A stretch of 64,000 bases of DNA from an uncultured Acetatifactor sp. (GCA_944384205.1 CALWSL010000003.1:1-64000); one strand, 5' to 3'; counted from the stretch's first letter, positions 24,149-32,785 are shown. The notes: generated by a model from the letters alone, not told the origin. Made by a program: numbers and translations.

Positions 24149-24178
24149 ATGAACCGTCAGGGGGAACTGACGGTTCAT
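24149..24178. other. Hairpin after the HAAS gene
   Basis: ATGAACCGTCAG pairs perfectly with CTGACGGTTCAT over a 6-nt loop. It lacks a T-run but probably marks the transcript end. The following 24180-24318 is AT-rich with repeated AGTAC motifs (ATAGTACnnnAAGTACTGTACTAT near 24292-24314) and no gene. Confidence 0.6.
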
Positions 24179-24318
24179 CATGAGGGGAGTATAAATAATT
24201 AATATATATAAGGGTTGTAAATAGAACTGATGAAGGATTTCTATTTACTATCATCATTATAGTACTAAAGTAATAAAAAAACAATATTAAAATAGTACCA
24301 AAGTACTGTACTATGCGC

Positions 24319-24348
24319 GGATATTTTTTGTGCGTTTTTGACATACTA
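24319..24348 (+). promoter_or_regulatory. Sigma-G/F-like forespore promoter
   Basis: CATACTA at 24342-24348 matches the CATAHTA -10 element of forespore sigma factors, and GGATA at 24319-24323, 18 nt upstream, is one base off the GHATR -35 element. The next gene is a small Asn/Gln-rich protein. Confidence 0.45.
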
Positions 24349-24383
24349 CTCCTGTAACTAAAAATTTATAGGAGGAATTTGAA

Positions 24384-24539
24384 ATGTCTAACAACAGTCA
24401 GAACTATGATAATAACAAAGTAGGAAACAGCAACAACGCTAACGACAATCAGAACTGCAAGAATACCCAGAACAGTCAGAATAGTCAGAATAGCCAGAAT
24501 AAGCAGAATAACAAGAACAGCCAGAACAACAATTTCTAA
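24384..24539 (+). CDS. Small Asn/Gln-rich protein, possible spore protein
   Basis: The product has 51 residues: MSNNSQNYDNNKVGNS, then runs of N-x-Q and SQN repeats ending NNNF. About two thirds of the residues are Asn, Gln or Ser, and Lys is the only frequent charge. AGGAGG lies 8 nt before the ATG at 24384. The size, Asn/Gln bias, lack of hydrophobic core and forespore-type promoter resemble gamma-type small acid-soluble spore proteins, but no sequence match is claimed. Low complexity makes homology hard to judge; codon use and the ribosome site make it a real gene. Confidence 0.65.
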   Translation: MSNNSQNYDNNKVGNSNNANDNQNCKNTQNSQNSQNSQNKQNNKNSQNNNF

Positions 24540-24696
24540 TATTCCGAGAGTTTTGGGACGTATAGGGGCGCCGTGAGGCGTCCCTATTTACATAATTTAA
24601 AAAAAATTGTATACTAAATCAAAGACCCCGCTGCAAAGGGCGAGGTTTTTGGGCAGTTTGAGAGATGAAAAACAGGAAAGGCAGCAGCAGACAAAT

Positions 24697-25869
24697 ATGC
24701 GGAAATTCGAGCTGATTGCTCCGTGTCATTTTGGAATGGAGGCAGTCTTAAAAAAAGAAATTATTGATTTGGGATATGATATTACGGAGGTAGCAGACGG
24801 CAGAGTTACTTTTTTTGGGGATGAGGAGGCGTTATGCAGAGCAAATGTTTTTTTGCGTACGGCAGAGCGTATTCTGATTAAAATAGGGAGCTTTCATGCG
24901 GAAACCTTCGAGGAGCTGTTTCAGGGAACCCGCAATCTGCCGTGGGAAGAGTATATTCCTGCAGACGGAAAGTTCTGGGTGGCGAAGGCTGCCAGTGTAA
25001 AATCCAGACTTTTCAGTCCGTCAGATATTCAATCCATTATGAAAAAGGCGATGGTGGAACGATTGAAGGGAATTTATCATGTCAACTGGTTTGAAGAGAA
25101 CGGAACAAGCTTTCCTATCCGGGTATTTCTGATGAAGGACGAGGTTACGGTGGGATTGGACAGTACGGGAGAATCGTTACATAAGCGCGGATACCGGAAG
25201 CTTACCGCCAAAGCGCCCATTGCCGAGAATCTGGCAGCAGCATTAATTATGCTGACTCCGTGGAATAAAGACAGAATACTGGTTGACCCTTTTTGCGGCA
25301 GCGGTACGATACCCATTGAAGCGGCAATGATGGCGGCAAACATGGCGCCGGGAATGAACCGAAGCTTCACGGCGGAGAACTGGCAGCATATTATTGCGAA
25401 AAGAAACTGGTATGATACCATAGATGAAGCCCGTGAACTGGTGGATTTGAAGATAGAGACTGATATTCAGGGATACGATATTGATAATGATATGGTAACG
25501 ATTGCGCGGGAAAATGCGAAACTGGCAGGCGTTGACAAGCTGATTCATTTTCAGAGAAGAGGTGTGGAGCAGCTCAGTCATCCCAAAAAGTATGGCTTTC
25601 TGATTACCAATCCGCCTTACGGCGAGCGTTTGCAGGATAAGGAGCAGATGCCCGCATTGTATCGCGTGATTGGAGAGAGATTCCGGGAATTGGATTCCTG
25701 GAGCCTGTATCTGATTACGGCATATGAACAGGCAGAGAAGGATATCGGGCGCAAAGCCGATAAGAACCGTAAAATTTATAATGGGATGATGAAAACCTAT
25801 TACTATCAGTTTATGGGACCGAAACCGCCCAGGCGCAGGGGGCTGGAAGATACACAGGATGTAATATGA
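24697..25869 (+). CDS. THUMP-domain 23S rRNA methyltransferase (RlmL/YpsC type)
   Basis: The product has 390 residues. An N-terminal ferredoxin-like/THUMP RNA-binding region (1-160, FELIAPCHFGMEAVLKKEI) is followed by a Rossmann methyltransferase with VDPFCGSGTIPIEAA and the NPPYG catalytic motif (N6/N2-type). It should methylate a guanosine of 23S rRNA with S-adenosylmethionine. ATG 24697 is chosen as the first Met before the conserved start; the purine-rich AGGAAAGG upstream is rather far (16 nt), so the start is uncertain. It heads an operon: its stop overlaps the next start by 4 nt. Confidence 0.92.
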   Translation: MRKFELIAPCHFGMEAVLKKEIIDLGYDITEVADGRVTFFGDEEALCRANVFLRTAERILIKIGSFHAETFEELFQGTRNLPWEEYIPADGKFWVAKAASVKSRLFSPSDIQSIMKKAMVERLKGIYHVNWFEENGTSFPIRVFLMKDEVTVGLDSTGESLHKRGYRKLTAKAPIAENLAAALIMLTPWNKDRILVDPFCGSGTIPIEAAMMAANMAPGMNRSFTAENWQHIIAKRNWYDTIDEARELVDLKIETDIQGYDIDNDMVTIARENAKLAGVDKLIHFQRRGVEQLSHPKKYGFLITNPPYGERLQDKEQMPALYRVIGERFRELDSWSLYLITAYEQAEKDIGRKADKNRKIYNGMMKTYYYQFMGPKPPRRRGLEDTQDVI

Positions 25870-26966
25870 TGAAAAACAGAAAGCAGAAAGGCGCCAAAAA
25901 AGTAAATATGGTTATAACGTATGTCATGTGGGTGCTTTTTGCTGGTATTGGGATGGTGGTCATGATGCGGACGGCTTCTCAAAAGACAATCGTGATTGCC
26001 GATGCTATAGGGGAACAAACGAGTATCCTGAAATATGCGGAAAGTACACGGGGAGCAGGTGATAGGGAGCTTTTGCTGCAGCAGAGGGAAGATGTGGAGA
26101 ATCGTATCCATATACCTTTGCAAAAGGGAACAAAAGCGGAAAATATCGTGATGGAAAACCGCTATATGGAGCGGGAGCTTTGGATATATATTCAGGATGT
26201 CAATGCAGCTTTTTATGAGGGAAATGCCATTTCTGGAAATCTGACGCCTGTGCAGAACGGTTACTGCGAAAGCAGTCAGGGAAGCGTTATATTAAAACTG
26301 AAAATGGATGGTGTGCTGGAATATCGCAGTACAATGGAGAATGATACATTGGTGATTGCCTATTATCAGCCGCGGGAGCTTTATGAGCAGATTGTGGTGG
26401 TTGATCCCATGGGAGGCGGCGAAGAGTATGGAACCGTGGTTGATGGCTATGCGGAGAAAACCATTGCTTTGCAGGTGGCAAAGCAGCTTCAAAAGCAGCC
26501 TGAGCAGGAAAGCATCAGGATTTATTATACCCGTCTGGAGGATGTGGAGGTATCCCGTGAGGACAGACTTGCGCTGATAGAGGCAGTCGATGCAGATTTG
26601 TTTATCGGAATCAAAGCCTGCCGGGACACGGAGCATACGGAGTACTATGGAATCCATGGTTTTTATAATGAGCAATACTTTATTCCCCGTTTTGGAAATG
26701 TTCAATTGGCAGATATTTTGACCCGGAATGTAACAGTATCGGCGAGCAACAAGGCGATAGGGCTGATACCGGCAGAGGAAGGCAGCATCTTATGGGATAT
26801 TCAAATCCCTGCGGCGGAGATAAGTGTGGGCTATCTGTCCAATGAAAAGGAACGTAATCTGCTTTCTCAGGAAGAATATCAGAAGAAACTGGCAGAAGGA
26901 CTTGCGAATGCCATTTCCGAGGTTTATACTAATAAAAGCATGAAGAATGAGGTGGGAGAATCATGA
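25866..26966 (+). CDS. Amidase_3-like protein with degenerate zinc site
   Basis: The product has 366 residues. A short N-terminal tail and membrane helix (about 14-36) precede an extracellular region. The C-terminal half has the N-acetylmuramoyl-L-alanine amidase fold: VVVDPMGGGEEYG aligns with the usual VVIDPGHGGxDxG, EKTIAL with the second ligand region, and GIKACRD with SIHANA. Both zinc-binding His residues are therefore missing (G and K in their places), while the late Glu region (AEISVGYLSN) remains. It may bind peptidoglycan or regulate an active amidase rather than cut. It overlaps both neighbours by 4 nt in a methyltransferase-amidase-rdgB-yfcE operon. Confidence 0.8.
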   Translation: MMKNRKQKGAKKVNMVITYVMWVLFAGIGMVVMMRTASQKTIVIADAIGEQTSILKYAESTRGAGDRELLLQQREDVENRIHIPLQKGTKAENIVMENRYMERELWIYIQDVNAAFYEGNAISGNLTPVQNGYCESSQGSVILKLKMDGVLEYRSTMENDTLVIAYYQPRELYEQIVVVDPMGGGEEYGTVVDGYAEKTIALQVAKQLQKQPEQESIRIYYTRLEDVEVSREDRLALIEAVDADLFIGIKACRDTEHTEYYGIHGFYNEQYFIPRFGNVQLADILTRNVTVSASNKAIGLIPAEEGSILWDIQIPAAEISVGYLSNEKERNLLSQEEYQKKLAEGLANAISEVYTNKSMKNEVGES

Positions 26967-27571
26967 GCGGCAGAATTGTATTTGCAACGGGAAATGAAGG
27001 AAAAATAAAGGAAATCCGTATGATTATGAAAGATATCGGTATGGAAGTGGTGTCCATGAAGGAAGCGGGTATCACAATCGATATTGAGGAAAATGGCAGT
27101 ACTTATGAGGAAAATGCCCTGATTAAAGCGCGGGCGGTGGCAGCCTGTACGGATGACATTGTGATGGCGGACGATTCGGGACTTGAGATAGATTATCTGA
27201 ATAAAGAGCCGGGTGTGCTTTCCGCAAGATACATGGGGGAGGATACCTCTTATCATATAAAGAATAACAATCTGATTGAGCGATTAAACGGTGTGCCCAA
27301 GGAACAGAGAACAGCGCGTTTTGTCTGTGCCATTGCCGCAGTACTGCCGGACGGCAGGGAATTGACAACAAGAGCGACCATTGAGGGACGTATCGGTTAT
27401 GAAGAGAAGGGCAGTCACGGTTTTGGCTATGATCCGATTTTTTATGTGCCGCAGTTTCAAAAGACGACGGCTGAGCTGACCGAGGAAGAAAAAAATCAGG
27501 TGAGCCATCGTGGAAAGGCATTGCAGTTAATGAAAGAGGAACTGAAGAAATATGAAGGTATTGATTGTTAG
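26963..27571 (+). CDS. rdgB: XTP/dITP diphosphatase (RdgB/HAM1)
   Basis: The product has 202 residues, the normal length. It opens with IVFATGNEGKIKEI, and shows ADDSGLEIDYL (metal-binding Asp) and the late HGFGYDPIF and SHRGKALQ motifs. It hydrolyses non-canonical purine nucleoside triphosphates to monophosphates and so keeps them out of DNA and RNA. It overlaps the amidase-like gene by 4 nt and the phosphoesterase by 20 nt; an rdgB-yfcE pair is common in Firmicutes. Confidence 0.97.
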   Translation: MSGRIVFATGNEGKIKEIRMIMKDIGMEVVSMKEAGITIDIEENGSTYEENALIKARAVAACTDDIVMADDSGLEIDYLNKEPGVLSARYMGEDTSYHIKNNNLIERLNGVPKEQRTARFVCAIAAVLPDGRELTTRATIEGRIGYEEKGSHGFGYDPIFYVPQFQKTTAELTEEEKNQVSHRGKALQLMKEELKKYEGIDC

Positions 27572-28031
27572 TGATACACATAAAAAGAACGACAACTATT
27601 TTAAGGTGGTGGAGATGCACAAGCCCGACATGGTAATTCACTGCGGGGATGTGGAGGGCAGCGAATATGCGATTACCAATGCGGTAGATTGTCCGGTACA
27701 TATTGTGCTGGGAAATAATGATTTTTTCTCAGACCTGCCGAGAGAGCTGGAACTGGAAATCGCTTCCCGTAAGGTATGGGTAACCCACGGTCATAATTAC
27801 TATGTGTCCATGGGAAATGAAACGATTAAAAAAGAGGCGGTTGCCAGAGGCAAGGATATTGTAATGTACGGACATACCCATCGCCCGGTTGTTGATATTG
27901 ACGATGATATTATTGCAATCAATCCGGGAAGTCTTTCTTATCCAAGGCAGGAGGGGCATCAACCTACCTATGTGATTATGGAAATTGACCGTTTTGGCGA
28001 GCTGCATTTCACGATAGCGCATTTAAAATAA
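27552..28031 (+). CDS. YfcE/MJ0936-type metallophosphoesterase
   Basis: The product has 159 residues. The calcineurin-like motifs are intact: VSDTHKK, HCGDVEGSE, LGNNDF, THGHNYY and YGHTHRPV bind two metal ions. Members hydrolyse phosphodiesters in vitro; the physiological substrate is unknown. The ATG lies inside the end of rdgB, giving a 20-nt overlap. Confidence 0.93.
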   Translation: MKVLIVSDTHKKNDNYFKVVEMHKPDMVIHCGDVEGSEYAITNAVDCPVHIVLGNNDFFSDLPRELELEIASRKVWVTHGHNYYVSMGNETIKKEAVARGKDIVMYGHTHRPVVDIDDDIIAINPGSLSYPRQEGHQPTYVIMEIDRFGELHFTIAHLK

Positions 28032-28034
28032 GGC

Positions 28035-28064
28035 TTGACAGCTTAAAAAGAATTAGTATATAAT
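28035..28064 (+). promoter_or_regulatory. Promoter of the tRNA-Pro/tRNA-Gly unit
   Basis: TTGACA (28035-28040), 18-nt spacer, TATAAT (28059-28064): both hexamers are consensus, as expected for a stable RNA promoter. Confidence 0.85.
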
Positions 28065-28102
28065 AGCATTTGCGTTGCAGAGAGCAACGGTCAGATATGT
28101 CT

Positions 28103-28177
28103 CGGGGTGTGGCTCAGCTTGGCTAGAGCACCTGGTTTGGGACCAGGGGGTCGCAGGTTCGAATCCTGTCACCCCGA
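28103..28177 (+). tRNA. tRNA-Pro (anticodon TGG)
   Basis: Acceptor CGGGGTG pairs with CACCCCG, the T arm carries GGTTCGAATCC and the anticodon loop TTTGGGA gives TGG. Confidence 0.95.
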
Positions 28178-28220
28178 TTTGTATTCGTTCAGATAACAAA
28201 CAGATAAATTAAATATATAT

Positions 28221-28291
28221 GCGGGTGTAGTTCAATGGTAGAACACCAGCCTTCCAAGCTGGATACGTGGGTTCGATTCCCATCACCCGCT
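28221..28291 (+). tRNA. tRNA-Gly (anticodon TCC), integration target of element 2
   Basis: Acceptor GCGGGTG pairs with CACCCGC, and the anticodon loop CTTCCAA gives TCC. Its 3' end plus one flanking T (28272-28292) recurs exactly at 33781-33801, marking insertion of element 2. Confidence 0.95.
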
Positions 28292-28292
28292 T
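28272..28292 (+). repeat. attL core of element 2 (tRNA-Gly 3' end)
   Basis: The 21-bp sequence beginning TTCGATTCCC and ending CACCCGCTT is identical at 33781-33801. The tRNA copy here stays intact. Confidence 0.92.
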
Positions 28293-28357
28293 TTTTCTTT
28301 TGTTAGGGAAGCCGTTAGAATCAAGGCTTCCCTAAATTTTTTCTCAATCGTTTCGAC

Positions 28358-28381
28358 GGTACGTTCGGTACGAATCGTACC
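28358..28381. repeat. Paired GGTACG repeats, left end of element 2
   Basis: GGTACG at 28358-28363 and 28367-28372 (9-nt period) plus an inverted CGTACC at 28376-28381 lie between the tRNA and the integrase stop codon. The matching pair at the other end suggests integrase arm sites. Confidence 0.55.
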
Positions 28382-28383
28382 GA

Positions 28384-29646
28384 TTAGATAGCAAGTGCCT
28401 TATCAATGGCAAGTGCCTGTTCTTCTTTAGACTTTCGTTCAAAGGAATAATAGCCAAAGGTGGTAGAAAGGTCTTGGTGTCCTGCAAACCGTTGCACAGT
28501 GCGGTTGTTTATGTCGGGGCAGTCTAACAAGGTCGAGATGCAAGTTTTTCTACATTTGTGTGGGCTTTTGATTACTGTATCCATTCTTTTGCACAGCTTC
28601 CGCAATTTCCTGTCAGCTGCATTGTAGCTGATGCGGTAATCATAGTTGGGATTACTGCTCTGAAATATCCATTCCGCAGTAAGCTCCTGTTCTTGATTGT
28701 AGGCTTCAACTAAATGTAAAATGCGTTGTGCTTCTGTAGTCAGAGGAATATCTCTGTAGCCAGCGGTTGATTTCGTCCATTCCTTTACACCGTCATTATT
28801 TGCTTGTCGGCGGATGTATAAACGGTTGTTGCGAATGTCCGTCCATTTCAGACCACAACACTCCCCAATGCGTAACCCTGTTTCAAATAAAAACAATATT
28901 TGAAGTCCGGCACAGGTCGGTTGCTTCCGGTAGTGAACCATATCTTCTTCTACCATAGCTTTCAGAAGTCTGCGTTCCTCATCTGTAAAAACCTGTTCTT
29001 CATCAGAGGGAAGAGGATTGGAAACAATCAATTGTTTGTTGATTTTGCGTCTTGCCCTCTGCCATGTATTATCCTCTACGATATGTATATCCTCGTCAGA
29101 GGCATACTCAAAGCATTGGTTGATAATTGTAAACATACGAGAAAACTTCTTCTTATCTACGGGATAGTGCTTTTTAAGAAGTGATTCTGCCCATTCACGC
29201 AGTACCAAAGGGGTAATTCTGCAAAGTGGTCTTTCGAGAATGATTTTGCTCAATGGCTCGTCAAGATAGTAGGCGTTCCATGACGCTTTCAGACGCTTGA
29301 TATTGTCCTCGTTGGTCGGTGTCTGCTTCCACCCAAGCCACTTGGGAAAAATGTCCTCTAAGGTTGCATCTTGGTTATTGTCAATGTACCATTCCGCCAA
29401 AGCTTCCCACAAACTTTCTTCACTACAACGTCTGATTTTGCGTTTCCCTGTAGGTTGGGAAGTATCGTCTACTTTCGTAAACCAACCGCTTGCTACCGTA
29501 TAGTGAATAGGATATGTGTGTTTCTTCTTGGCAAGTTGAATATTTTTCTTCATAGTTATCATATTCAACACTTCGTCATAATCCATTTTATCACTATCGA
29601 AAGTGCATGACAATAAATCTTCCAGTTCTAAATACTCTTTTTTCAT
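28384..29646 (-). CDS. int: Tyrosine recombinase/integrase of element 2
   Basis: The product has about 420 residues. An N-terminal region with YPIHYTVASGWFTKVDD and an AP2/SAM-like core-binding domain precede the catalytic domain: RIGECCGLKWTDI (Arg), HKCRKTCISTLL (His-x-x-Arg), AGHQDLSTTFGYYSF (His and Tyr). All catalytic residues are present, so unlike the element 1 integrase it looks intact. ATG 29646 begins the conserved part, but the frame is open upstream to 29796 and the only strong ribosome-site motif (AGAAAGGAG) lies about 125 nt upstream, so start choice or leader translation may be regulated. Confidence 0.92.
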   Translation of the reverse strand: MKKEYLELEDLLSCTFDSDKMDYDEVLNMITMKKNIQLAKKKHTYPIHYTVASGWFTKVDDTSQPTGKRKIRRCSEESLWEALAEWYIDNNQDATLEDIFPKWLGWKQTPTNEDNIKRLKASWNAYYLDEPLSKIILERPLCRITPLVLREWAESLLKKHYPVDKKKFSRMFTIINQCFEYASDEDIHIVEDNTWQRARRKINKQLIVSNPLPSDEEQVFTDEERRLLKAMVEEDMVHYRKQPTCAGLQILFLFETGLRIGECCGLKWTDIRNNRLYIRRQANNDGVKEWTKSTAGYRDIPLTTEAQRILHLVEAYNQEQELTAEWIFQSSNPNYDYRISYNAADRKLRKLCKRMDTVIKSPHKCRKTCISTLLDCPDINNRTVQRFAGHQDLSTTFGYYSFERKSKEEQALAIDKALAI

Positions 29647-30356
29647 TACTTTCGTAACGCAAAAAGGGCGAGTGTTAGGATTTTTATATTGTTTGGGTAA
29701 ATCGGTGGCTAGGCAATAGGATTTTGGGTTTTCGGCTTTTCGGGGTTCATGCCCTGTGTGCGTACTCCTTTCTGATAGAATTTGCCTGTGTGGCATATTC
29801 TATATACAAGGTTTGGAGCAAAGTGAAAGGCAGAACCTTACGCTGATAAAATTGACTTTTGATGTGTTGTTTTCAAGAAATTAACGTGCAGGCTATAATT
29901 CTTTGGGGGATTTGCTTAGTTTGGTTTTCTAAATTGGTGTATTTGGTTTGTTAGAGGTATATATTCTATCTTCGAAAATCATTTTTTCAAAATCTAGAAT
30001 AATACTTGGGTAAAGAAAAATTTTGTTTTCTAAATTAGTCCATTCTGTTTTCTAAAATCGGCTCGATGTGCATTGAATTGTGTGCCGAAATCGAACAATT
30101 CAAATTATGCGTTTATGCATACGTTTATACATAAACGTATTTTCTAAAACATATCCGTATTTTTCATTTTGTTTTTTCAAGAAGTGGGGTTTTTGTGGTC
30201 ATTTTGATAAAAAAACAAGGGGGTAGCCGATTTCAATGTTCACAAAAATGCCCGAAAAAATTGTGTGTTAAAACAAAACAATTTGCATATAAAAAGACAC
30301 CTATTCTCAAATTGAAAATAAGTGTCTTATTTTGGGCTTTATGTGGTTTTCGGATG
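29647..30356. other. Non-coding AT-rich control region of element 2
   Basis: No convincing gene beyond the integrase leader. On the minus strand 29800-29650 carries GGCATATTCTATATA-like, AGAAAGGAG and a 13-codon frame MNPEKPKTQNPIA, then CCTTTTTGCGTTAC before the integrase. From about 29920 to 30150 the motif TTTTCTAAA recurs at least four times, and 30258-30285 has ATTGTGTGTTAAAACAAAACAATT. These match the corresponding parts of element 1 closely enough to be homologous or to bind the same kind of protein. Confidence 0.5.
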
Positions 30357-30536
30357 TTAGTTAGCAGTATCCGTTTTTTCCATGTTATCAAGAGCATATT
30401 CAATACATTGAATCACAACCTTGTTAAAGGAAAGGGAGTTTTCATTTGCAAGGTCTTGCACCTTATCAATTAGGTCTTTGGGTAGGCGTAGAGATTTGTT
30501 TTCGTATTCAACATAGTCTTTTTTAATAGCGAACAT
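30357..30536 (-). CDS. Ribbon-helix-helix (Arc-type) DNA-binding protein
   Basis: The product has 59 residues. It reads MFAIKKDYVEYENKSLRLPK, then DLIDKVQDLANENSLSFNKVVIQCIEYALDNM. The KSLRLPKDLIDKV strand-helix and the second helix FNKVVIQCIEYAL match the ribbon-helix-helix fold of Arc, CopG and antitoxin-type repressors. AAGAGGTG lies 5-10 nt before the ATG at 30536. It takes the place that the XRE regulator has in element 1: minus strand, beyond the AT-rich zone, divergent from the cargo. It probably regulates the integrase or cargo promoter. Confidence 0.8.
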   Translation of the reverse strand: MFAIKKDYVEYENKSLRLPKDLIDKVQDLANENSLSFNKVVIQCIEYALDNMEKTDTAN

Positions 30537-30652
30537 AGTAGCACCTCTTTCTTAATATTTATTGTATTATGAAAGATGCTGTGTTGAAATGTTAGAAATA
30601 TATTAGAAAACATATTATAAAAGATAATTTAAATAATAAGGGAGGATGGCAA

Positions 30653-31129
30653 ATGACAAAGGCTAGAAAAGTGGATATTCTCTATCGAATGGCAAAAGGG
30701 CAACGAACAGACGCAAGCACAGCAGAATTGCAGGAACTTCGGAAGTATAAGGTGAGTGCAGATGATGCAAATGTTGCGACTAGGGCAAATATTACGAATT
30801 ATGTTTCGGCAGTTGACAATGGATATCGTCTTTCTTTTTATGATTGGTGTGCCAACAATTTACAAGGAGACAGGCGTAGAAAAGGTGGTAGTGCAAAGGC
30901 AATTGCTAATGCTAACAAAGAACAAAGTATGGCAACCGTTTTTATTGGTTGGTTAGTATGGGGAATAGCACTTTATTGGATATTTGGTGGCGGTGTGTCT
31001 GTGGTAGCATGTGCAATTATGGGGGCGATTGTGTCATTTGTATTGCAAAGGTGTTTCCGACGAGCGGCAGGATTTACCTTGATTGTGTTACCGATTATTT
31101 TAGCTGTTATATTTGGAATATATATATAA
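30653..31129 (+). CDS. Small protein with C-terminal membrane helices
   Basis: The product has 158 residues. The soluble N-terminal 95 residues are Lys/Arg-rich (MTKARKVDILYRMAKGQRTD) with helical character. Two membrane helices follow, about 97-118 (VFIGWLVWGIALYWIFGGGV) and 135-157. No family is recognised. GGGAGG stands 6 nt before the ATG. It is the first cargo gene of element 2 and runs 18 nt ahead of the zinc-ribbon gene, so the two are likely co-expressed. Confidence 0.75.
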   Translation: MTKARKVDILYRMAKGQRTDASTAELQELRKYKVSADDANVATRANITNYVSAVDNGYRLSFYDWCANNLQGDRRRKGGSAKAIANANKEQSMATVFIGWLVWGIALYWIFGGGVSVVACAIMGAIVSFVLQRCFRRAAGFTLIVLPIILAVIFGIYI

Positions 31130-31147
31130 AATTATAAGGTATTTAAA

Positions 31148-32443
31148 ATGGAATGTAAAAAATGTGGAAATATATTACCGGAAAATGCAAAATTTTGTTT
31201 TGGATGCGGAGCAAAAGTAGAGCAGAATTTGATATGTGCTACTTGTGGAGCAAAGATGTCTGTGGGATATAAGTTTTGCATAGAGTGCGGGACTGCGATT
31301 TCCGGAAGTGACGAGAGTATAATAGAGAACGAAGTAAGTGGATTAGAAATTGAGGAAGTAGACTGGGATAAACTTTTGACTGAAACTACAAACGAAGAAG
31401 ATATGCATCAAAAACTATCCAAATTAATGATAGCTGATGAAGATAAATATTTTTCAAAGGAGGAGGCAAAACAGTTTATACGTGATTTTTTAGAGATTGT
31501 TGAATGGAAAGAAGAAAGGGATTTAGGTGGGGAACGTTATATTGTCAAAGTCCCAATGAGTGATGAATTTAGGCAGAAATATTTTATCTTAAATGCTATC
31601 TTAAATATGAACAATGTGGAAGCGTTTACAAAGGACGATAATGTTTTATATTTTTCTTTCTATAATGATATGATTTATGATATAGACAGTATCATACAGA
31701 TGATGTTTAATCTAGATATTTTAACTCCTGTACATGGTAGATATGATTGGATAAGTTCTTGTGTTGATGATGAAATATTTTGTTTAAAGACAGCAGGTCA
31801 CGAGAAAGAAAGTAGCATTTATTGTTATGGCAATCAGAAGAAAACAAGTTATAGAGAGTACAAAGAAGTTTCTATTATTGATGCTGTCACTGGTGAAATA
31901 AAAGGAGATATAGAAGCACAAGTTAAAATTCATTCCTTTGAAGAAAATGAATGTCGTATTATTATTTGTTTTTCGAAATACAATCGTACAGGATTCTATA
32001 TTTTTGATGAGAAGGGTAAATTGATTCTCAAAAAACTCGGTGATTATTCTTATCGTTGTGGTAATAAACGTTTTGCCGAATTATCATATCGTGGAGAAGC
32101 CTGTAACGGAAGATTCAATCAAATTGGTTTGTATGATGAAATTACTGGAGTAGAGTTAGTTCCCATTCAATATGATTATGTAAGCATTTGGAAGAAAAAA
32201 GACGGAAGTATTCTTGCGGTTGGTGTGCCTGAAATCTTGGATTTCAAGAAAGAAATCGATTATTACGAATATGATTTTAGAAAAGTATCGAAAATATCCT
32301 GCAAACATAATATTTATCCAACCAGTGCTGAAGTTTGTGATGAAACTAGTGACCATCATGGTAGACGAGGAATAAATCTATTTGTGTTAGAGGATAAATT
32401 GAAATCTTTGGGATATGAGGAGATAGAATTGATTACTATTTGA
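31148..32443 (+). CDS. Double zinc-ribbon protein of unknown function
   Basis: The product has 431 residues. Two zinc ribbons open the protein: CKKCGNILPENAKFCFGCG (3-21) and CATCGAKMSVGYKFCIECG (29-47). An acidic linker follows, then a globular region, and from about 240 on a WG/beta-propeller-like section (FYIFDEKGKLILKKLGDY, IGLYDEITGVELVPIQYD) with repeat-like strands. No membrane helix. It is AT-rich and, like the zinc-ribbon protein of element 1, occupies the central cargo slot. It overlaps the upstream region of the next small gene. A sensor or adaptor role is a guess from the architecture. Confidence 0.75.
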   Translation: MECKKCGNILPENAKFCFGCGAKVEQNLICATCGAKMSVGYKFCIECGTAISGSDESIIENEVSGLEIEEVDWDKLLTETTNEEDMHQKLSKLMIADEDKYFSKEEAKQFIRDFLEIVEWKEERDLGGERYIVKVPMSDEFRQKYFILNAILNMNNVEAFTKDDNVLYFSFYNDMIYDIDSIIQMMFNLDILTPVHGRYDWISSCVDDEIFCLKTAGHEKESSIYCYGNQKKTSYREYKEVSIIDAVTGEIKGDIEAQVKIHSFEENECRIIICFSKYNRTGFYIFDEKGKLILKKLGDYSYRCGNKRFAELSYRGEACNGRFNQIGLYDEITGVELVPIQYDYVSIWKKKDGSILAVGVPEILDFKKEIDYYEYDFRKVSKISCKHNIYPTSAEVCDETSDHHGRRGINLFVLEDKLKSLGYEEIELITI

Positions 32444-32457
32444 TGGAGGTAAAACAA

Positions 32458-32757
32458 ATGAGAGCGTACGCAGGATATAGCATTAATTTTAATGCCTTTT
32501 GGCAGTATTATAAAGGAGCAGTAAGAACAGATTATTCACGATATAGGACTGTTTTTGTGCAATGCTTTTGTGCAAGCGAAGCGAAATATGGATTATCTGA
32601 AGGATATGGTAGTGACCATGTAAATGCTGTTGGTAAAAAATTGGCTCCGATATGTACTCAGACAAGGATACTTATGTTGTCTAAAGGAGTCCCAGATGCT
32701 GCAATAAAGCATATTATCACACACTTTAAAAAGTGGATTAATTCGTATTATGCTTAA
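32458..32757 (+). CDS. Hypothetical protein, element 2 cargo
   Basis: The product has 99 residues: MRAYAGYSINFNAFWQYYKG, then a helical Tyr/Arg-rich sequence ending KKWINSYYA. No motif is recognised. GGAGG stands 10 nt before the ATG at 32458; an earlier ATG at 32440 overlaps the preceding gene and has no ribosome site. It sits between the zinc-ribbon and nuclease-like genes in one apparent operon. Confidence 0.65.
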   Translation: MRAYAGYSINFNAFWQYYKGAVRTDYSRYRTVFVQCFCASEAKYGLSEGYGSDHVNAVGKKLAPICTQTRILMLSKGVPDAAIKHIITHFKKWINSYYA

Positions 32758-32785
32758 TGCGAGTTTAAAAGTAAGGGGTGTTGAA

